In this document: piece by piece, positions 16,583 through 26,260 of the stretch
Layout of the letters: the number at the start of each line of letters is the position of its first letter
Numbering within the stretch: position 1 is the stretch's first letter
Assembly: GCA_024231955.1 (NCBI GenBank)
Contig: JAAEPZ010000253.1
Coordinates: 521,458-585,457 of the forward strand
DNA: 64,000 nucleotides
Source of the DNA: a bacterium
GTDB taxonomy: Bacteria > Krumholzibacteriota > Krumholzibacteriia > JACNKJ01
Direction: 5' to 3'
Notes under the pieces: model-generated
The model's input: the letters and a program-made list of their open reading frames with translations, nothing else
What the model was told of the DNA's origin: nothing
Database searches by the model: none
Translations under genes and position numbers: made by a program

Positions 16583-19192
16583 ATGTTACCGGCCGACCAT
16601 CCCTACAGCAATATCATCGATCGGGTCCTCAAACCCGGGCGCTACACGGGCGGAGAATTCAATCAATCCCTCAAGGATCCGGCGATCCTGAAGGGGCGCA
16701 TCGCCCTGGCCTACCCCGATGTCTACGAGATCGGCATGAGTCACATGGGGCTGAAGATTCTCTACTCGACCATCAACGCCCGGGAGGATCTGGCGGCCGA
16801 GCGGGCCTATGCGCCCTGGGTGGACATGGAGGCCGAGCTGCGGCGGGAGAACCTGCCGCTGGTCAGCCTGGAGACGGCCACCCCACTGCGTGAGTTCGAC
16901 CTGCTCGGCTTCTCGCTCCAGTACGAGCTGACCTACACCAACATCCTGACGATGCTGGAGTTGGGCGGCGTCAGCCGTCGGAGCGCCGACCGCGCCGAGG
17001 ATGAGCCCCTGGTCGTTGCCGGCGGCCCGCTGACCTTTCAGCCGGAGGCCCTGGCCCCCTTCTTCGATTGCTTCATCGTCGGCGACGGCGAGGAGTCCCT
17101 GACCGAGCTGATGGATGACTGGCTCGACCTCAAGGCCGCCGGCGTCCCCCGCAGCGAGGCCCTGCGACGGTTGGCCGGCAAGCCGGGGCGCTACATCCCC
17201 GCGCTCTACGAAGTCGCCCCCTCACCCGACACCGGGCTGCTCATCGTGCGGAAGCCGGATGATCCGGAGTTGCCCTATCCGATCGAGCGGGCCCATGTCG
17301 CCGATCTGGGTCGCTTCCCCTTCCCCACCGACACGCCGGTGGCCGAGACCCGCGCCATCTTCGACCGCCACGCCATCGAACTGGCGCGCGGCTGCACCGA
17401 GGGATGCCGCTTCTGCCAGGCCGGCATGCTCTACCGCCCCGTGCGGGAGCGGAGCCCGGATCAGGTGATCGACACCATCATCTGCGGCATCAGGGAGGCC
17501 GGATACGACGAGGTCAGCCTCACCAGCCTCTCCACCGCCGACTACAGCGCCCTCACGCCGCTGGTACGCGAGTTGATGGCCCGTCTCGAAAACGAGCAGG
17601 TGAGCCTGTCGGTCTCCAGTCTCCGCGCCTACGGTCTGGCCGAGGAGCTGCTCGACGAGATCGCCCGCGTTCGCGCCACCAGCCTCACTTTCGCTCCGGA
17701 GGCCGGCACCCAGCGGCTGAGGGATATCATCAACAAGAACATCACCGAGGAGCAGATCCTCGAGAGCGCGCGGCGGGTTTTCAGCCGCAAGTGGAACAGC
17801 ATCAAACTCTACTTCATGATCGGTCTGCCCGGTGAGACCCGGGTCGATCTTGAGGGCATTCTCACCACCGCCCTGCGCTGCAAGAAGCTGGGCAACAGCC
17901 TGCCCAACCGCGCCATGGGGAGTGGTGGCCGCCCGGCACAGGTCACCTGCGCCATCAGCGGTTTCGTGCCCAAGCCGCACACACCGTTTCAGTGGGTGGC
18001 CATGGATGACATGGAGACCCTGACCAACAAGCAGAAGGATCTCTACGCCCGCTCCAAGCGGATGAAGCTGGGGCTCAAGTGGCATGCGGCCGAGATCAGT
18101 CACCTCGAGGGGATCATCTGCCGCGGCGACCGCAGTATCGCCGATCTGATCGAGCGCGCCTACGAGAAGGGCTGCCGCTTCGATGGCTGGGACGAACACT
18201 TCCGTTTCGACTACTGGGAGGAGGCCATCGTGGAGCTCGGTCTCGACAAGCAGCGCTTCCTGCAGGAGCTCGACCCCGAGACGCAGCTGCCGTGGAACCA
18301 TATCTCCACCGGCGTCGACCTCAAGTTCCTCCAGGCGGAATATCGGCGCAGCCTTGAGGGTCGCATCACCCCCCCCTGCACCAAGGTCAAGGGCGCCGAC
18401 ACGCGTCTGGAGCCGCCCACCGACGATGAACCGCTGATCTGCTACAACTGCGGCCTCGAGTGCGACCTCAGCGAAACGAAACGGCGGCGGCGCGATTTCC
18501 TGGATCAGCTGAGCGCACTCGCTGAGGAGCGTCCCCCGGTCGCAAGCGCCGACGCCAGACGCTATCGATTCACCTTCTCCCGCACGGGCAACGCGGCGAC
18601 GATGAGTCACCTCGATCTGGTTCGCGGCTGGCCCCGCTCTCTGCGGCGCGCCGGTCTGCGGATCGCCTATTCGCAGGGATTCCACCCCCACCCGCGCCTC
18701 AGCTTCTCGCCCGCGCTGCCCATGGGGATGGAGAGCGACGGCGAGCAGGTGGAGATCATCCTCTATTCCGATCTGCCCCCCGCTGAGGTGAGCGAGAGGC
18801 TGCAACCCACTCTGCCCGAGGGGCTGCAACTGCTCAACGGGGCCGTCGGCGAGGAGAAGCCCCTCGCCAAGCGGCTGCGCAGTCTGAGGATGCACATCTC
18901 GTTCGACGCGCCGGAGGGCTACGACATCGCCCCCACCTGCACCGAACTGATGGCGCGCGAGACGCTGCCGTTGACCAGGATCAGAAAGGGGAAGCCGCTG
19001 GTTCATGACATGCGTCCCAACCTTTTCGCCCTGGATCCCGCGGAGCCGCGACAGGGTCGTACTGCGGCGGTGATCGTGGAACTGGGTCTGATCGGGCCCG
19101 CGATCAAAGCGGCGGAGTTGGTCGAGCAACTCGGCGGCGACGTGGAGAGTCTGACCGCCAAGCGGCTGGGCTTCACGCTTCACGATTGCTGA
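16583..19192 (+). CDS. Radical SAM protein fused to DUF2344
   Basis: 869 residues. The N-terminal part (about 1-220) resembles the B12-binding-type fold that precedes this radical SAM subfamily (YPDVYEIGMSHMGLKILY, GFSLQYELTYTNIL). The radical SAM core follows (about 240-560) with CTEGCRFC, the CX3CX2C ligand set of a [4Fe-4S]-SAM cluster, and PEAGTQRLRDIINKN. The last 220 residues are DUF2344 (MSHLDLVRGWPRSLRRAGL, YSQGFHPHPRLSFSPALPMG). In many bacteria the two parts are separate adjacent genes next to rng/rplU. Here they are fused. The role is unproven, though a link to RNA modification or ribosome maturation has been suggested by neighbourhood. The start at 16583 follows AAAGGAAAG. An earlier ATG at 16523 lacks a ribosome-binding site. 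Confidence 0.88.
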   Translation: MLPADHPYSNIIDRVLKPGRYTGGEFNQSLKDPAILKGRIALAYPDVYEIGMSHMGLKILYSTINAREDLAAERAYAPWVDMEAELRRENLPLVSLETATPLREFDLLGFSLQYELTYTNILTMLELGGVSRRSADRAEDEPLVVAGGPLTFQPEALAPFFDCFIVGDGEESLTELMDDWLDLKAAGVPRSEALRRLAGKPGRYIPALYEVAPSPDTGLLIVRKPDDPELPYPIERAHVADLGRFPFPTDTPVAETRAIFDRHAIELARGCTEGCRFCQAGMLYRPVRERSPDQVIDTIICGIREAGYDEVSLTSLSTADYSALTPLVRELMARLENEQVSLSVSSLRAYGLAEELLDEIARVRATSLTFAPEAGTQRLRDIINKNITEEQILESARRVFSRKWNSIKLYFMIGLPGETRVDLEGILTTALRCKKLGNSLPNRAMGSGGRPAQVTCAISGFVPKPHTPFQWVAMDDMETLTNKQKDLYARSKRMKLGLKWHAAEISHLEGIICRGDRSIADLIERAYEKGCRFDGWDEHFRFDYWEEAIVELGLDKQRFLQELDPETQLPWNHISTGVDLKFLQAEYRRSLEGRITPPCTKVKGADTRLEPPTDDEPLICYNCGLECDLSETKRRRRDFLDQLSALAEERPPVASADARRYRFTFSRTGNAATMSHLDLVRGWPRSLRRAGLRIAYSQGFHPHPRLSFSPALPMGMESDGEQVEIILYSDLPPAEVSERLQPTLPEGLQLLNGAVGEEKPLAKRLRSLRMHISFDAPEGYDIAPTCTELMARETLPLTRIRKGKPLVHDMRPNLFALDPAEPRQGRTAAVIVELGLIGPAIKAAELVEQLGGDVESLTAKRLGFTLHDC

Positions 19193-19298
19193 TCAACGCT
19201 TACCGTGTGTTCTATGTTGACTAACAACGTGAGATGCGCTTCGATGGTGGTTACCTCGCACCTGCGCACCCCACCCTACAATGCCCGGAGATAATGCA

Positions 19299-20672
19299 AT
19301 GGACCGTATGAAGCACGATCTGCTCGTCATCGGCGCCGGCCCCGGCGGCTATGTCGCCGCCCTGCGCGCAGCGGAGCTCGGTATGAATGTCGCCTGTGTG
19401 GAGAGGGAGTCCGCCCTGGGCGGCACCTGCCTGCGGATCGGCTGCGTCCCGAGCAAGGCGCTACTCCAGTCCAGCCATATCTTCGAGCAGACCCTCAGCG
19501 GTCTCGGCGAACACGGAATCAGCGCCGCCGCCGTGGAGTGCGATCTCGAAGTTCTGATGGCGCGCAAGGGGAAGGTGGTCGCCGAATTGACCGGCGGCAT
19601 CGCCTCGCTCTTCAAACGGGCCCGGGTGACCAGATACGAGGGGACGGCCAGTTTCGCGGCAGCCGGAGTGATCAGGATCGAGGGCGAGGTGACCTGCGAG
19701 GTCGAGGCCGACAAGGTGCTCATCGCCACAGGCAGCCAAACCGCCACACTCCCGGGTGTCGAGTTGGACCATGATCGCATCGCCACCAGCACCGAGGCGC
19801 TCTCCTGGCGCGAAGCGCCGGAGCACCTGGTTGTGATCGGCGCCGGCGTGATCGGCCTCGAACTCGGTACCGTCTGGCGTCGCCTGGGCAGCCGGGTGAC
19901 GGTGCTCGAGTACATGGATACTATCCTGCCAGGCATGGACGGCGACATCGTCCGTGAGATGCAGCGGCTGCTGAAGCGGCAGGGGCTGACCATCAAGCTG
20001 GGCGCGCGGGTGACCGCCGCCGGACTGGTGGAGGGGATGCCGGTCGTCGAGGTGGAGGGCGAAGATCCGATCAAGTGCGATCGGGTGCTGCTGGCCACCG
20101 GTCGTGTCCCCTACACCACCGGATTGAACCTGGAGGCTATCGGCCTGGCGACCGATGAACGCGGACGGCTGACCGTCGACGACAACTACGAAACCGCGGT
20201 TGCGGGTGTATTCGCCATCGGCGATGTCATCGACGGTCCGATGCTGGCCCACCGGGCCGAGGAGGAGGCTGTGGCCTGCACCCTCAAGATGGCCGGCAAG
20301 CCGGGACACGTGAACTACGACGTCATCCCCGGCGTGGTCTATACCGAGCCCGAAGTGGCGGCGGTCGGGAAAACCGAAGAGGCGCTGAAGGCGGAGGCGA
20401 TCCCCTACAAAAAGGGGCAGGTCTTCATGCGCGCCAACAGCCGCGCCAAGGCGGGGGGGCACATCGATGGCCGGGTGAAGATACTGGCCCACGCGGAGAG
20501 CGGTCTGATTCTGGGCGCGCACATCACGGGCGCCAACGCCAGCGAACTGATCGCGGAGGTGGCGCTGGCGATGGAGCATGATCTGACCTGCGCGCAGCTG
20601 TGCGCAACCTGCCATGCGCATCCGACCCTGTCCGAAGCCGTGCGCGACGCGGCGCGGGCGACGACAATCTAA
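19299..20672 (+). CDS. lpdA: Dihydrolipoyl dehydrogenase
   Basis: 457 residues, class I pyridine nucleotide-disulfide oxidoreductase. It has the FAD fold GAGPGGYVAALRAAELG, the redox disulfide in GGTCLRIGCVPSKALL, the NAD fold GAGVIGLELGTVWRRLG, a second FAD contact (AIGDVIDGPMLAHRAEEE) and the C-terminal CHAHPTLSE with the catalytic His-Glu. It reoxidises dihydrolipoamide of 2-oxoacid dehydrogenase or glycine cleavage complexes. None of those partners is in the window, so the complex it serves is unknown. The start at 19299 is 8 bases after CCCGGAG. An in-frame ATG at 19281 would overlap that site. Confidence 0.94.
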   Translation: MDRMKHDLLVIGAGPGGYVAALRAAELGMNVACVERESALGGTCLRIGCVPSKALLQSSHIFEQTLSGLGEHGISAAAVECDLEVLMARKGKVVAELTGGIASLFKRARVTRYEGTASFAAAGVIRIEGEVTCEVEADKVLIATGSQTATLPGVELDHDRIATSTEALSWREAPEHLVVIGAGVIGLELGTVWRRLGSRVTVLEYMDTILPGMDGDIVREMQRLLKRQGLTIKLGARVTAAGLVEGMPVVEVEGEDPIKCDRVLLATGRVPYTTGLNLEAIGLATDERGRLTVDDNYETAVAGVFAIGDVIDGPMLAHRAEEEAVACTLKMAGKPGHVNYDVIPGVVYTEPEVAAVGKTEEALKAEAIPYKKGQVFMRANSRAKAGGHIDGRVKILAHAESGLILGAHITGANASELIAEVALAMEHDLTCAQLCATCHAHPTLSEAVRDAARATTI

Positions 20673-20686
20673 CCCCTGGAGGCTTG

Positions 20687-22075
20687 ATGGCGGAGGCTGA
20701 GACCAAGACACCGGAGACCAATAACCGCAAACATTACGATCACACCGAGGGGAGCGTCGTCAGCTCAATCCTCCGTATGGGTCTGCCGACGATGCTCGGT
20801 TTCGGCGCAGCCTATGCCTACGATCTCGTCGACATGTTCTGGCTCGCCAAGCTGGGCAAGAACAGCGTGGCGGCCGTGACGATCTTCTTCGCGTTCTATT
20901 GGGTCATCTCATCGGCCAACCAGATCGCGGGCTCCGGCTCGGTGGCGATCATCTCCCGCCGTTTCGGCGAGAAGGACATGCCCGCCACCGCCGCGGCGAT
21001 CAAGGAGGCGATCCTCCTCAAGCTGCTCCTGGCCCTGCTCTTCGGCATTCCCGGTCTGCTCATCCTGCGGCCGGTGCTGGGGATGATCGGTGCCGAAGGT
21101 GAGGTCTGGGACCTCGCCGAAACCTACGGCCGTATTCTGCTGCTGGGTCTCGGCGTCAATTTCGCCAGCTTCACCATCTATACGGCGCTGCGCGGCGTCG
21201 GCGATCCCAACAAGGCGATGACGCTTCAGATCGCCGGTGTCGTGCTCAACATGGCGCTTGATCCGCTGCTGATCTTCGGCTGGGGGATATTCCCGGAGCT
21301 GGGGATCGCGGGCGCGGCCTGGGCATCCATCATCGCCTACGGGATCACGTTCCTCATCGGGCTCGGCATATTCTACGGCGGCTTCACGACGCTGCGTCTG
21401 TACGTGAAGGGGAGAGCGCCTGTCCAACTGGCGAACATGTGGAAGATCATGCGGATCGGTTTCCCCTCGGGGATCAACTCGATCTCGTTCTCAGTCTCCC
21501 GGCTGGTGGTCATGCCCATGATCGCCATGTACGGCACCAATGTCGTGGCGGCCTTCGGCATGGCGCAAAGGGTGACGGCGCTGGGCATTCTGATCATCGT
21601 CGGTCTGGGCCTGGGGATATCGGCGCTGATCGGTCAGAACCTCGGCGCGGGCAAACCGGAACGGGTCCGCAAGATCTCCAACATCTCGGTCATCTTCAGT
21701 ACGGCGGTGATGAGCTTGTTCGGACTGATCACGATCCTATGCGCCCGCCCCATCGCCGGAATCTTCTTTGAGGAGCCGGAGCTGATGGAGCACAGCATCG
21801 TGGCGCTGCGGATACTCTCGCTGGGGTTGCCGCTGATCGGCATCCATATCACGCTGGAGATGTGCTGTTCGGGCGCCGGTGAGAACACGATGCCGATGGT
21901 CTTCTCCATAATCGGCGCCTGGTGTCTGCAGGTACCCATGGTCTTTGTCGTGACGAAGTTGATGCACTGGCAGGCGCACATGGTCTGGTGGGCGTTCTTC
22001 ATTTCGGGGATCATCGGCTGTTCGATCTTCTTCACCTACTTCAGGCGCGGCACCTGGATGCTGAAGAAGGTTTAG
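20687..22075 (+). CDS. MATE-family efflux transporter
   Basis: 462 residues, about 12 membrane segments in two homologous halves, the standard MATE size. It contains LRMGLPTMLGFGAAYAYDLVD, the usual N-terminal membrane entry, and a second repeat starting near LANMWKIMRIGFPSGINS. The family exports cationic drugs or metabolites in exchange for H+ or Na+. The substrate is unknown. The start at ATG 20687 follows CTGGAGG and lies 14 bp after the lpdA stop, so they are probably co-transcribed. It converges on the DUF4390 gene. Confidence 0.92.
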   Translation: MAEAETKTPETNNRKHYDHTEGSVVSSILRMGLPTMLGFGAAYAYDLVDMFWLAKLGKNSVAAVTIFFAFYWVISSANQIAGSGSVAIISRRFGEKDMPATAAAIKEAILLKLLLALLFGIPGLLILRPVLGMIGAEGEVWDLAETYGRILLLGLGVNFASFTIYTALRGVGDPNKAMTLQIAGVVLNMALDPLLIFGWGIFPELGIAGAAWASIIAYGITFLIGLGIFYGGFTTLRLYVKGRAPVQLANMWKIMRIGFPSGINSISFSVSRLVVMPMIAMYGTNVVAAFGMAQRVTALGILIIVGLGLGISALIGQNLGAGKPERVRKISNISVIFSTAVMSLFGLITILCARPIAGIFFEEPELMEHSIVALRILSLGLPLIGIHITLEMCCSGAGENTMPMVFSIIGAWCLQVPMVFVVTKLMHWQAHMVWWAFFISGIIGCSIFFTYFRRGTWMLKKV

Positions 22076-22102
22076 CCGGCGGGCGCGGATGTCGTGCCGA
22101 AC

Positions 22103-22768
22103 CTATCGATCACCCTGAAACAGCTGGGTTCGCGCCAGCGCCTTGCGGCTCTCCATGCCCGCCATCCTCTTCAGCATCTTCTCGGTGAATCGGGAAGCCC
22201 CCGACAGCAGCGAGCCCTCGTCGCTGGTGTCGCGGTCGCCGCTGAGCCACCCCTCGAGGTTGCGGATCTGATCGGAGGGGAGAGGCTCCAGGCTCACCTC
22301 AAGTTTAACGAAGTAGAGATGCTTGCGCTTCAGGCCGGACGGCAAAGGGACGATCAGGGTCTGCCGGCCGCAGAGCGTCTCCTCCACCTCGAGCAGGTCC
22401 TGGGTGTGGATGACCTGGCGCCCGCGGTGATCGAAGATGTCGTACTTGTCCTCGAGGACATCGTAGATGATGCGGTAATAGATGCGATCCTCCGTCATGC
22501 GCTTGTCGGGCCAGATCTCGCGGTGTTGCCACAGGTGCCAGCGGAGGACCAGCGTCGCGGGCAAACCCGAATCGATGGCGTCGCGGATCTCGTTGTCGAA
22601 AAGCCTCTCGAGCGAATATTCGACCCGCAAACGGCCCTCGTCCCGCTCCCAGCCGTGAAGGAGCAGGAGCCCGTCCTGACCCAGGGCGGGTAGCGCCCAC
22701 AAAACCAGGACACTCCACAGGAGCGTCCTGGTCAACTGACCTGACAGACGGTAGAATTTGCCGTTCAT
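22103..22768 (-). CDS. DUF4390-type secreted protein
   Basis: 221 residues. A signal peptide or N-terminal anchor covers about 1-30 (LWSVLVLWALPALGQDG). The body resembles DUF4390: LERLFDNEIRDAIDSGLPATL, then WHLWQHREIWPDKR, YYRIIYDVLEDKYDIFD and paired beta strands. DUF4390 genes are often next to ntrY-ntrX, and here the NtrYX pair lies upstream in the same direction, which supports the call. The gene begins 23 bp after the outer-membrane protein gene, so they probably form one transcript. The molecular role of the family is not known. Confidence 0.75.
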   Translation of the reverse strand: MNGKFYRLSGQLTRTLLWSVLVLWALPALGQDGLLLLHGWERDEGRLRVEYSLERLFDNEIRDAIDSGLPATLVLRWHLWQHREIWPDKRMTEDRIYYRIIYDVLEDKYDIFDHRGRQVIHTQDLLEVEETLCGRQTLIVPLPSGLKRKHLYFVKLEVSLEPLPSDQIRNLEGWLSGDRDTSDEGSLLSGASRFTEKMLKRMAGMESRKALARTQLFQGDR

Positions 22769-22791
22769 GTTTACAGTTACATCCTCACAGG

Positions 22792-24669
22792 TCAGAAGGT
22801 CCTTGTCATTCGCACCTGCACGATCGGATCGCTGTCCTTCTCGTCAAGCGGCTTGACGACATTGACACGCAGGTCGCCATCATCCAGCAGGAAGCCGACG
22901 CCGATGCTGTCCATGAACTCCTCGGCATCGATCTCGGCATCGCGATCTTCCCAGACCATGCCGATATCATAAAGCAGGATGAGATCCAGATCACTGTCGA
23001 GTTTGAAAGTATATTCAACATTGCCCAGGGCCATCAACTCCCCGCCGTAGACATCCGTGATGGGCGCTGATTCCGAGGGGATCAACAGCGATTGATATTT
23101 GTAGCCGCGTACGGTGCCGAGTCCCCCCATGACGAACCGCTTCTGAACAGGCAGGTAGCCATCGAAATTCGCACCGCCGACGAGGCGGAAATCGACATGC
23201 TGGTCGCGGCCGAGTCTGACGCGTGAACGGCAGGTGGCCACGGCCTGCTCGAAGTGGTAGTCGCCGCCCATGATCTCATCACCGCTGGCTTCATACTGAA
23301 GATCCAGATAGTTGTACCTCTTCCCGATGCGCACGGCGCCGAAGACGCTGCGCATCGTCCCCTCATCAATGGCGGGATTGGGTTTGAACTCGCCGCTGGT
23401 CAGGGACCAGCGGGCATGGTTTTCCAACGACGAGTAATCGTTGGCATGAACCCCGCCTTCGATCCGGAGCCAGGGCAAACCGGCGAAAACGATGCTGGCG
23501 GAACCACCCTCACGCTGGAAGTAGTCGCGGAAGTCCAGCCGGAAGCAGGCGGCGGCCAGGGTGTTCTCCATACTGGCGATACCGGTCTGATTGTTGTAGT
23601 CGGTGCCCGCGAATCCGTTGAGCTTGAGCCAGACGCGATTGCGCGTGGCCAGCGGCTGCAGCACCGTGAGACTGCCGCTCCATTTTTTGCTGCGGAAACC
23701 GTAGGAGAGATGCCCCTTGGCCGAGGGCTCGAAACCGTAGGTGGAGATATACTCGGGGGCGATGCCCAGGATCAAACCGTCAACGCGCTGATACCCGACA
23801 GCGCCGATGACCTCCTCATCATCGATCCGGAGGAACGAGGCCTCCCTCTCGAACTCGTTGCGGACATGGCGGCGACTCGAATAGTGGCCGTTGCGGACCC
23901 GACCGCTCTCCTCAAGATCGAGGATGGAGACCCAGCCGCGGCCACCCAGCTTCTTCTGACTCGAATTGCTGGGATCGATGACACGCCAGGAATCGCCGTC
24001 CTCCTCCGCCTCGAAGCGGTAGAAATAGCGGCCGTAGTCCAGCGGCAGGCGGATCACCCAATCCCCCTCAGCTCGATCCAGGCGCATGGGGCGGCGGTGC
24101 CAGTCCGTGAAATCACCACAGATGTAGACGTGGTCATACCCATCATCATGGTAGCGGAATTCCACACGCCCCTTGCGCCTGTGGGGGAAGTTGTTCGAGC
24201 CGTAATCCCAGTCGTCGTCATTGTTCCAGGAGAAGTTCCACCTGCCGCGCCAGCTGCCGCGCCAGCTGTCGCCCCAGTCCTCATCATCATCGTCGTCGTA
24301 ACGCCAGTCGTCGTCCCAGTCATCATCGTCATCATCATAGATGGATGAATCATCGTCGTCACGATCGGCGCGATCGCCGCGATCGCCGCGATCCCAGTCG
24401 TCCCAATCGTCGTCGTCCTTGTCCCGATCATCGTTGTCGTCATCATCCTTATCATCGCGATCCCAGTCGCGCCAGTCATCGTCGTCGTCATCATCATCAC
24501 CGTCGTCACCCGCACGATCAACGGTCGCAGCTGCGAAAGTCGGTTCTGCGGACAGGTTCAGGTCGTCTTGAGCAGTTTTAGCACCTGCAGCATCGACCGG
24601 GAGACCGAAGGTAATCAATAGGGTGAGCAGAAGAATGGGTCCTGCGATTTTGATGATTGAACGCAACAT
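22792..24669 (-). CDS. Outer-membrane barrel protein with Asp-rich segment and glycogen-binding-like domain
   Basis: 625 residues. A signal peptide (about 1-30) leads to an extremely Asp-rich, Trp/Arg-studded segment (about 54-150). A domain at about 165-240 has the CBM48/AMPK glycogen-binding pattern (VEFRYHDDGYDHVYICGDF, TDWHRRPM, GDWVIRLPLDYGRYFYRFE, VIDPSN). The C-terminal half is beta-rich and ends like a BamA/TamA surface-antigen barrel: FVMGGLGTVRGYKYQS, GELMALGNVEYTFK, LLYDIGMVWEDRD and a terminal Phe. No POTRA domains are visible. I chose the ATG at 24669 because GGAG is 8 bases upstream. The ATG two codons earlier is too close to it. It lies upstream of DUF4390 and downstream of ntrYX on the same strand. 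Its function is unknown. The domain order suggests a surface or periplasmic glycan contact plus calcium binding by the Asp-rich stretch. Confidence 0.78.
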   Translation of the reverse strand: MLRSIIKIAGPILLLTLLITFGLPVDAAGAKTAQDDLNLSAEPTFAAATVDRAGDDGDDDDDDDDWRDWDRDDKDDDDNDDRDKDDDDWDDWDRGDRGDRADRDDDDSSIYDDDDDDWDDDWRYDDDDDEDWGDSWRGSWRGRWNFSWNNDDDWDYGSNNFPHRRKGRVEFRYHDDGYDHVYICGDFTDWHRRPMRLDRAEGDWVIRLPLDYGRYFYRFEAEEDGDSWRVIDPSNSSQKKLGGRGWVSILDLEESGRVRNGHYSSRRHVRNEFEREASFLRIDDEEVIGAVGYQRVDGLILGIAPEYISTYGFEPSAKGHLSYGFRSKKWSGSLTVLQPLATRNRVWLKLNGFAGTDYNNQTGIASMENTLAAACFRLDFRDYFQREGGSASIVFAGLPWLRIEGGVHANDYSSLENHARWSLTSGEFKPNPAIDEGTMRSVFGAVRIGKRYNYLDLQYEASGDEIMGGDYHFEQAVATCRSRVRLGRDQHVDFRLVGGANFDGYLPVQKRFVMGGLGTVRGYKYQSLLIPSESAPITDVYGGELMALGNVEYTFKLDSDLDLILLYDIGMVWEDRDAEIDAEEFMDSIGVGFLLDDGDLRVNVVKPLDEKDSDPIVQVRMTRTF

Positions 24670-24906
24670 GATCATCTCTCCACTTGCTGGGTTGGGGACC
24701 GGCCACGATCCGCGGCCTTCTCCCCCTCTATCGCAATGGCTGTTCCACCGCCATCGCCATCAACTCCCTACCCTGTATCGCATGCATTTTCAGCCGGTTA
24801 CGAGTATCAGGTGATGCTCTCACGCAAGCCCGCGTTTTCGAAACGCCCCTAATTCGTTGTCGCTTGGTCAATGGGGCATTGTCCCCGCGACAAGGGCAGG
24901 CGGCGG

Positions 24907-26256
24907 CTACCCCTTCAAGCCCAGACGTTGCATCCGTCGGTGCAGATTGGCGGGGTCGAGCCCCAGTTCACGGGCGGCGGCGGCCTTGTTGCCGTCGGCG
25001 GAGGCCATGGCGCCCTTCACGATCCGCAGCTCATGAGCCGCCAGACGTTCGGCCAGGGAACCGGTCTCCCGGGGATCATCGCTGCCCGCATCCCCGGTCA
25101 TCTTGCTGATTACCGTGGCCGGTACGCTGTCGTCATCGGTCATGATGACGACCCGCTCCATCATGTTCTTCAGTTCACGCACATTGCCGGGCCAGGAATA
25201 GCGGTTGAGCAGACCCAGCGCCCCCTTGTCGAGTTGCCTGCAGCGGCGACCGTTGGCCGCGCAGAAGTGGGCCAGGTAGTGCGCGACAAGCTCATCGATA
25301 TCGGATCGCCGCTCCCTGAGCGGCGGGATGTGAATCGGAACCACCTTGATCCGGTGGTACAGGTCACGCCGAAACTCCCCCTCCATCATCAGTCGATCCA
25401 GGTCCTGGTTCGTGGACGCGAACACGCGCACATCGAGCTTGATGGCCGTTTCGCTCCCCACACGCTCCATCTCCCCCTCCTCCAGAACGCGCAGCAGCTT
25501 GGCCTGGGTAGTCGGGTTCATGTCGCCGATCTCATCGAGCAGGATAGTGCCGTTCTGAGCCAGCTCGAACTTGCCGCGACGCCGATTCAGCGCGCCGGTG
25601 AAGGCGCCTTTCTCGTGACCGAACAGCTCGCTCTCCAGCAACTCCGAGGGGATGGCCGCGCAGTTGATCTTGACGAATGGCTGCTCGCTGCGGCGTGACG
25701 CCGCATGCAGCGCCCGGGCGACCAGCTCCTTGCCGGTACCGTTCTCACCGGTGATCAATACCCGGGCGTCGGTGGGCGCAGTGCGGGCGATCTCCTCGCG
25801 CAGCCCGGTCATGATCTCCCCCGAACCGATCATCTCACCCGTTATCGCCAACGCCTGCTTCAGATCGATGTTCTCGGCGGCCAGACGACGCAGACGGACG
25901 CCGTTCTGCACCGAGACCAGCAGACGCTCCGGCTTGATCGGCTTCTCGACGAAATCGAGCGCCCCCAGCTGCACGGCCTCCATGGCCATGGTGACCGTGC
26001 CGTGCCCGCTCATCATGATGATCGGCGGGGCGTCGCCATCGCGCAGTTCACGCAGAAAACTGATGCCGTCCACATCGGGCAGCTTGACGTCCAGCAACAT
26101 GAGGTCTATCCGCTCCTCCTCCAGCACCGCGCGAGCGGCGGCGACATCCCCCGCCGAGTTGACGGCGTAGCCCTCGTCCTCCAGCACACCGGCCAACATC
26201 AAACGGATGTTCGGTTCATCATCGACAATCAGGATCTGTCCCTGGACGACGCTCAC
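24907..26256 (-). CDS. ntrX: Sigma-54-dependent response regulator, NtrX-like
   Basis: 449 residues in the order receiver (about 1-125), AAA+ sigma-54 activator (about 140-375) and Fis-type helix-turn-helix (about 400-449). The phosphoacceptor is Asp56 (LLDVKLPD). The AAA+ part has Walker A GENGTGKE, the sigma-54 contact loop GAFTGA, Walker B ILLDEIGD and the R-finger region FRRDLYHRI. The C-terminus AAARELGLDPANLHRRMQRLG is the DNA-binding helix pair. It follows the kinase gene by 4 bp and should be its cognate regulator. Targets are unknown. I saw no clear -24/-12 promoter in the window. Confidence 0.94.
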   Translation of the reverse strand: MSVVQGQILIVDDEPNIRLMLAGVLEDEGYAVNSAGDVAAARAVLEEERIDLMLLDVKLPDVDGISFLRELRDGDAPPIIMMSGHGTVTMAMEAVQLGALDFVEKPIKPERLLVSVQNGVRLRRLAAENIDLKQALAITGEMIGSGEIMTGLREEIARTAPTDARVLITGENGTGKELVARALHAASRRSEQPFVKINCAAIPSELLESELFGHEKGAFTGALNRRRGKFELAQNGTILLDEIGDMNPTTQAKLLRVLEEGEMERVGSETAIKLDVRVFASTNQDLDRLMMEGEFRRDLYHRIKVVPIHIPPLRERRSDIDELVAHYLAHFCAANGRRCRQLDKGALGLLNRYSWPGNVRELKNMMERVVIMTDDDSVPATVISKMTGDAGSDDPRETGSLAERLAAHELRIVKGAMASADGNKAAAARELGLDPANLHRRMQRLGLKG

Positions 26257-26260
26257 GTCA

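Noticed and set aside
17222..19183. Reverse-strand open frame of about 650 codons
   Set aside because: It is antisense to the radical SAM/DUF2344 fusion and has a His/Arg/Gln-rich composition typical of shadow frames.
24345..24581. Ser- or Arg/His-rich forward frames
   Set aside because: They are low-complexity shadows of the Asp-rich segment of the outer-membrane protein.
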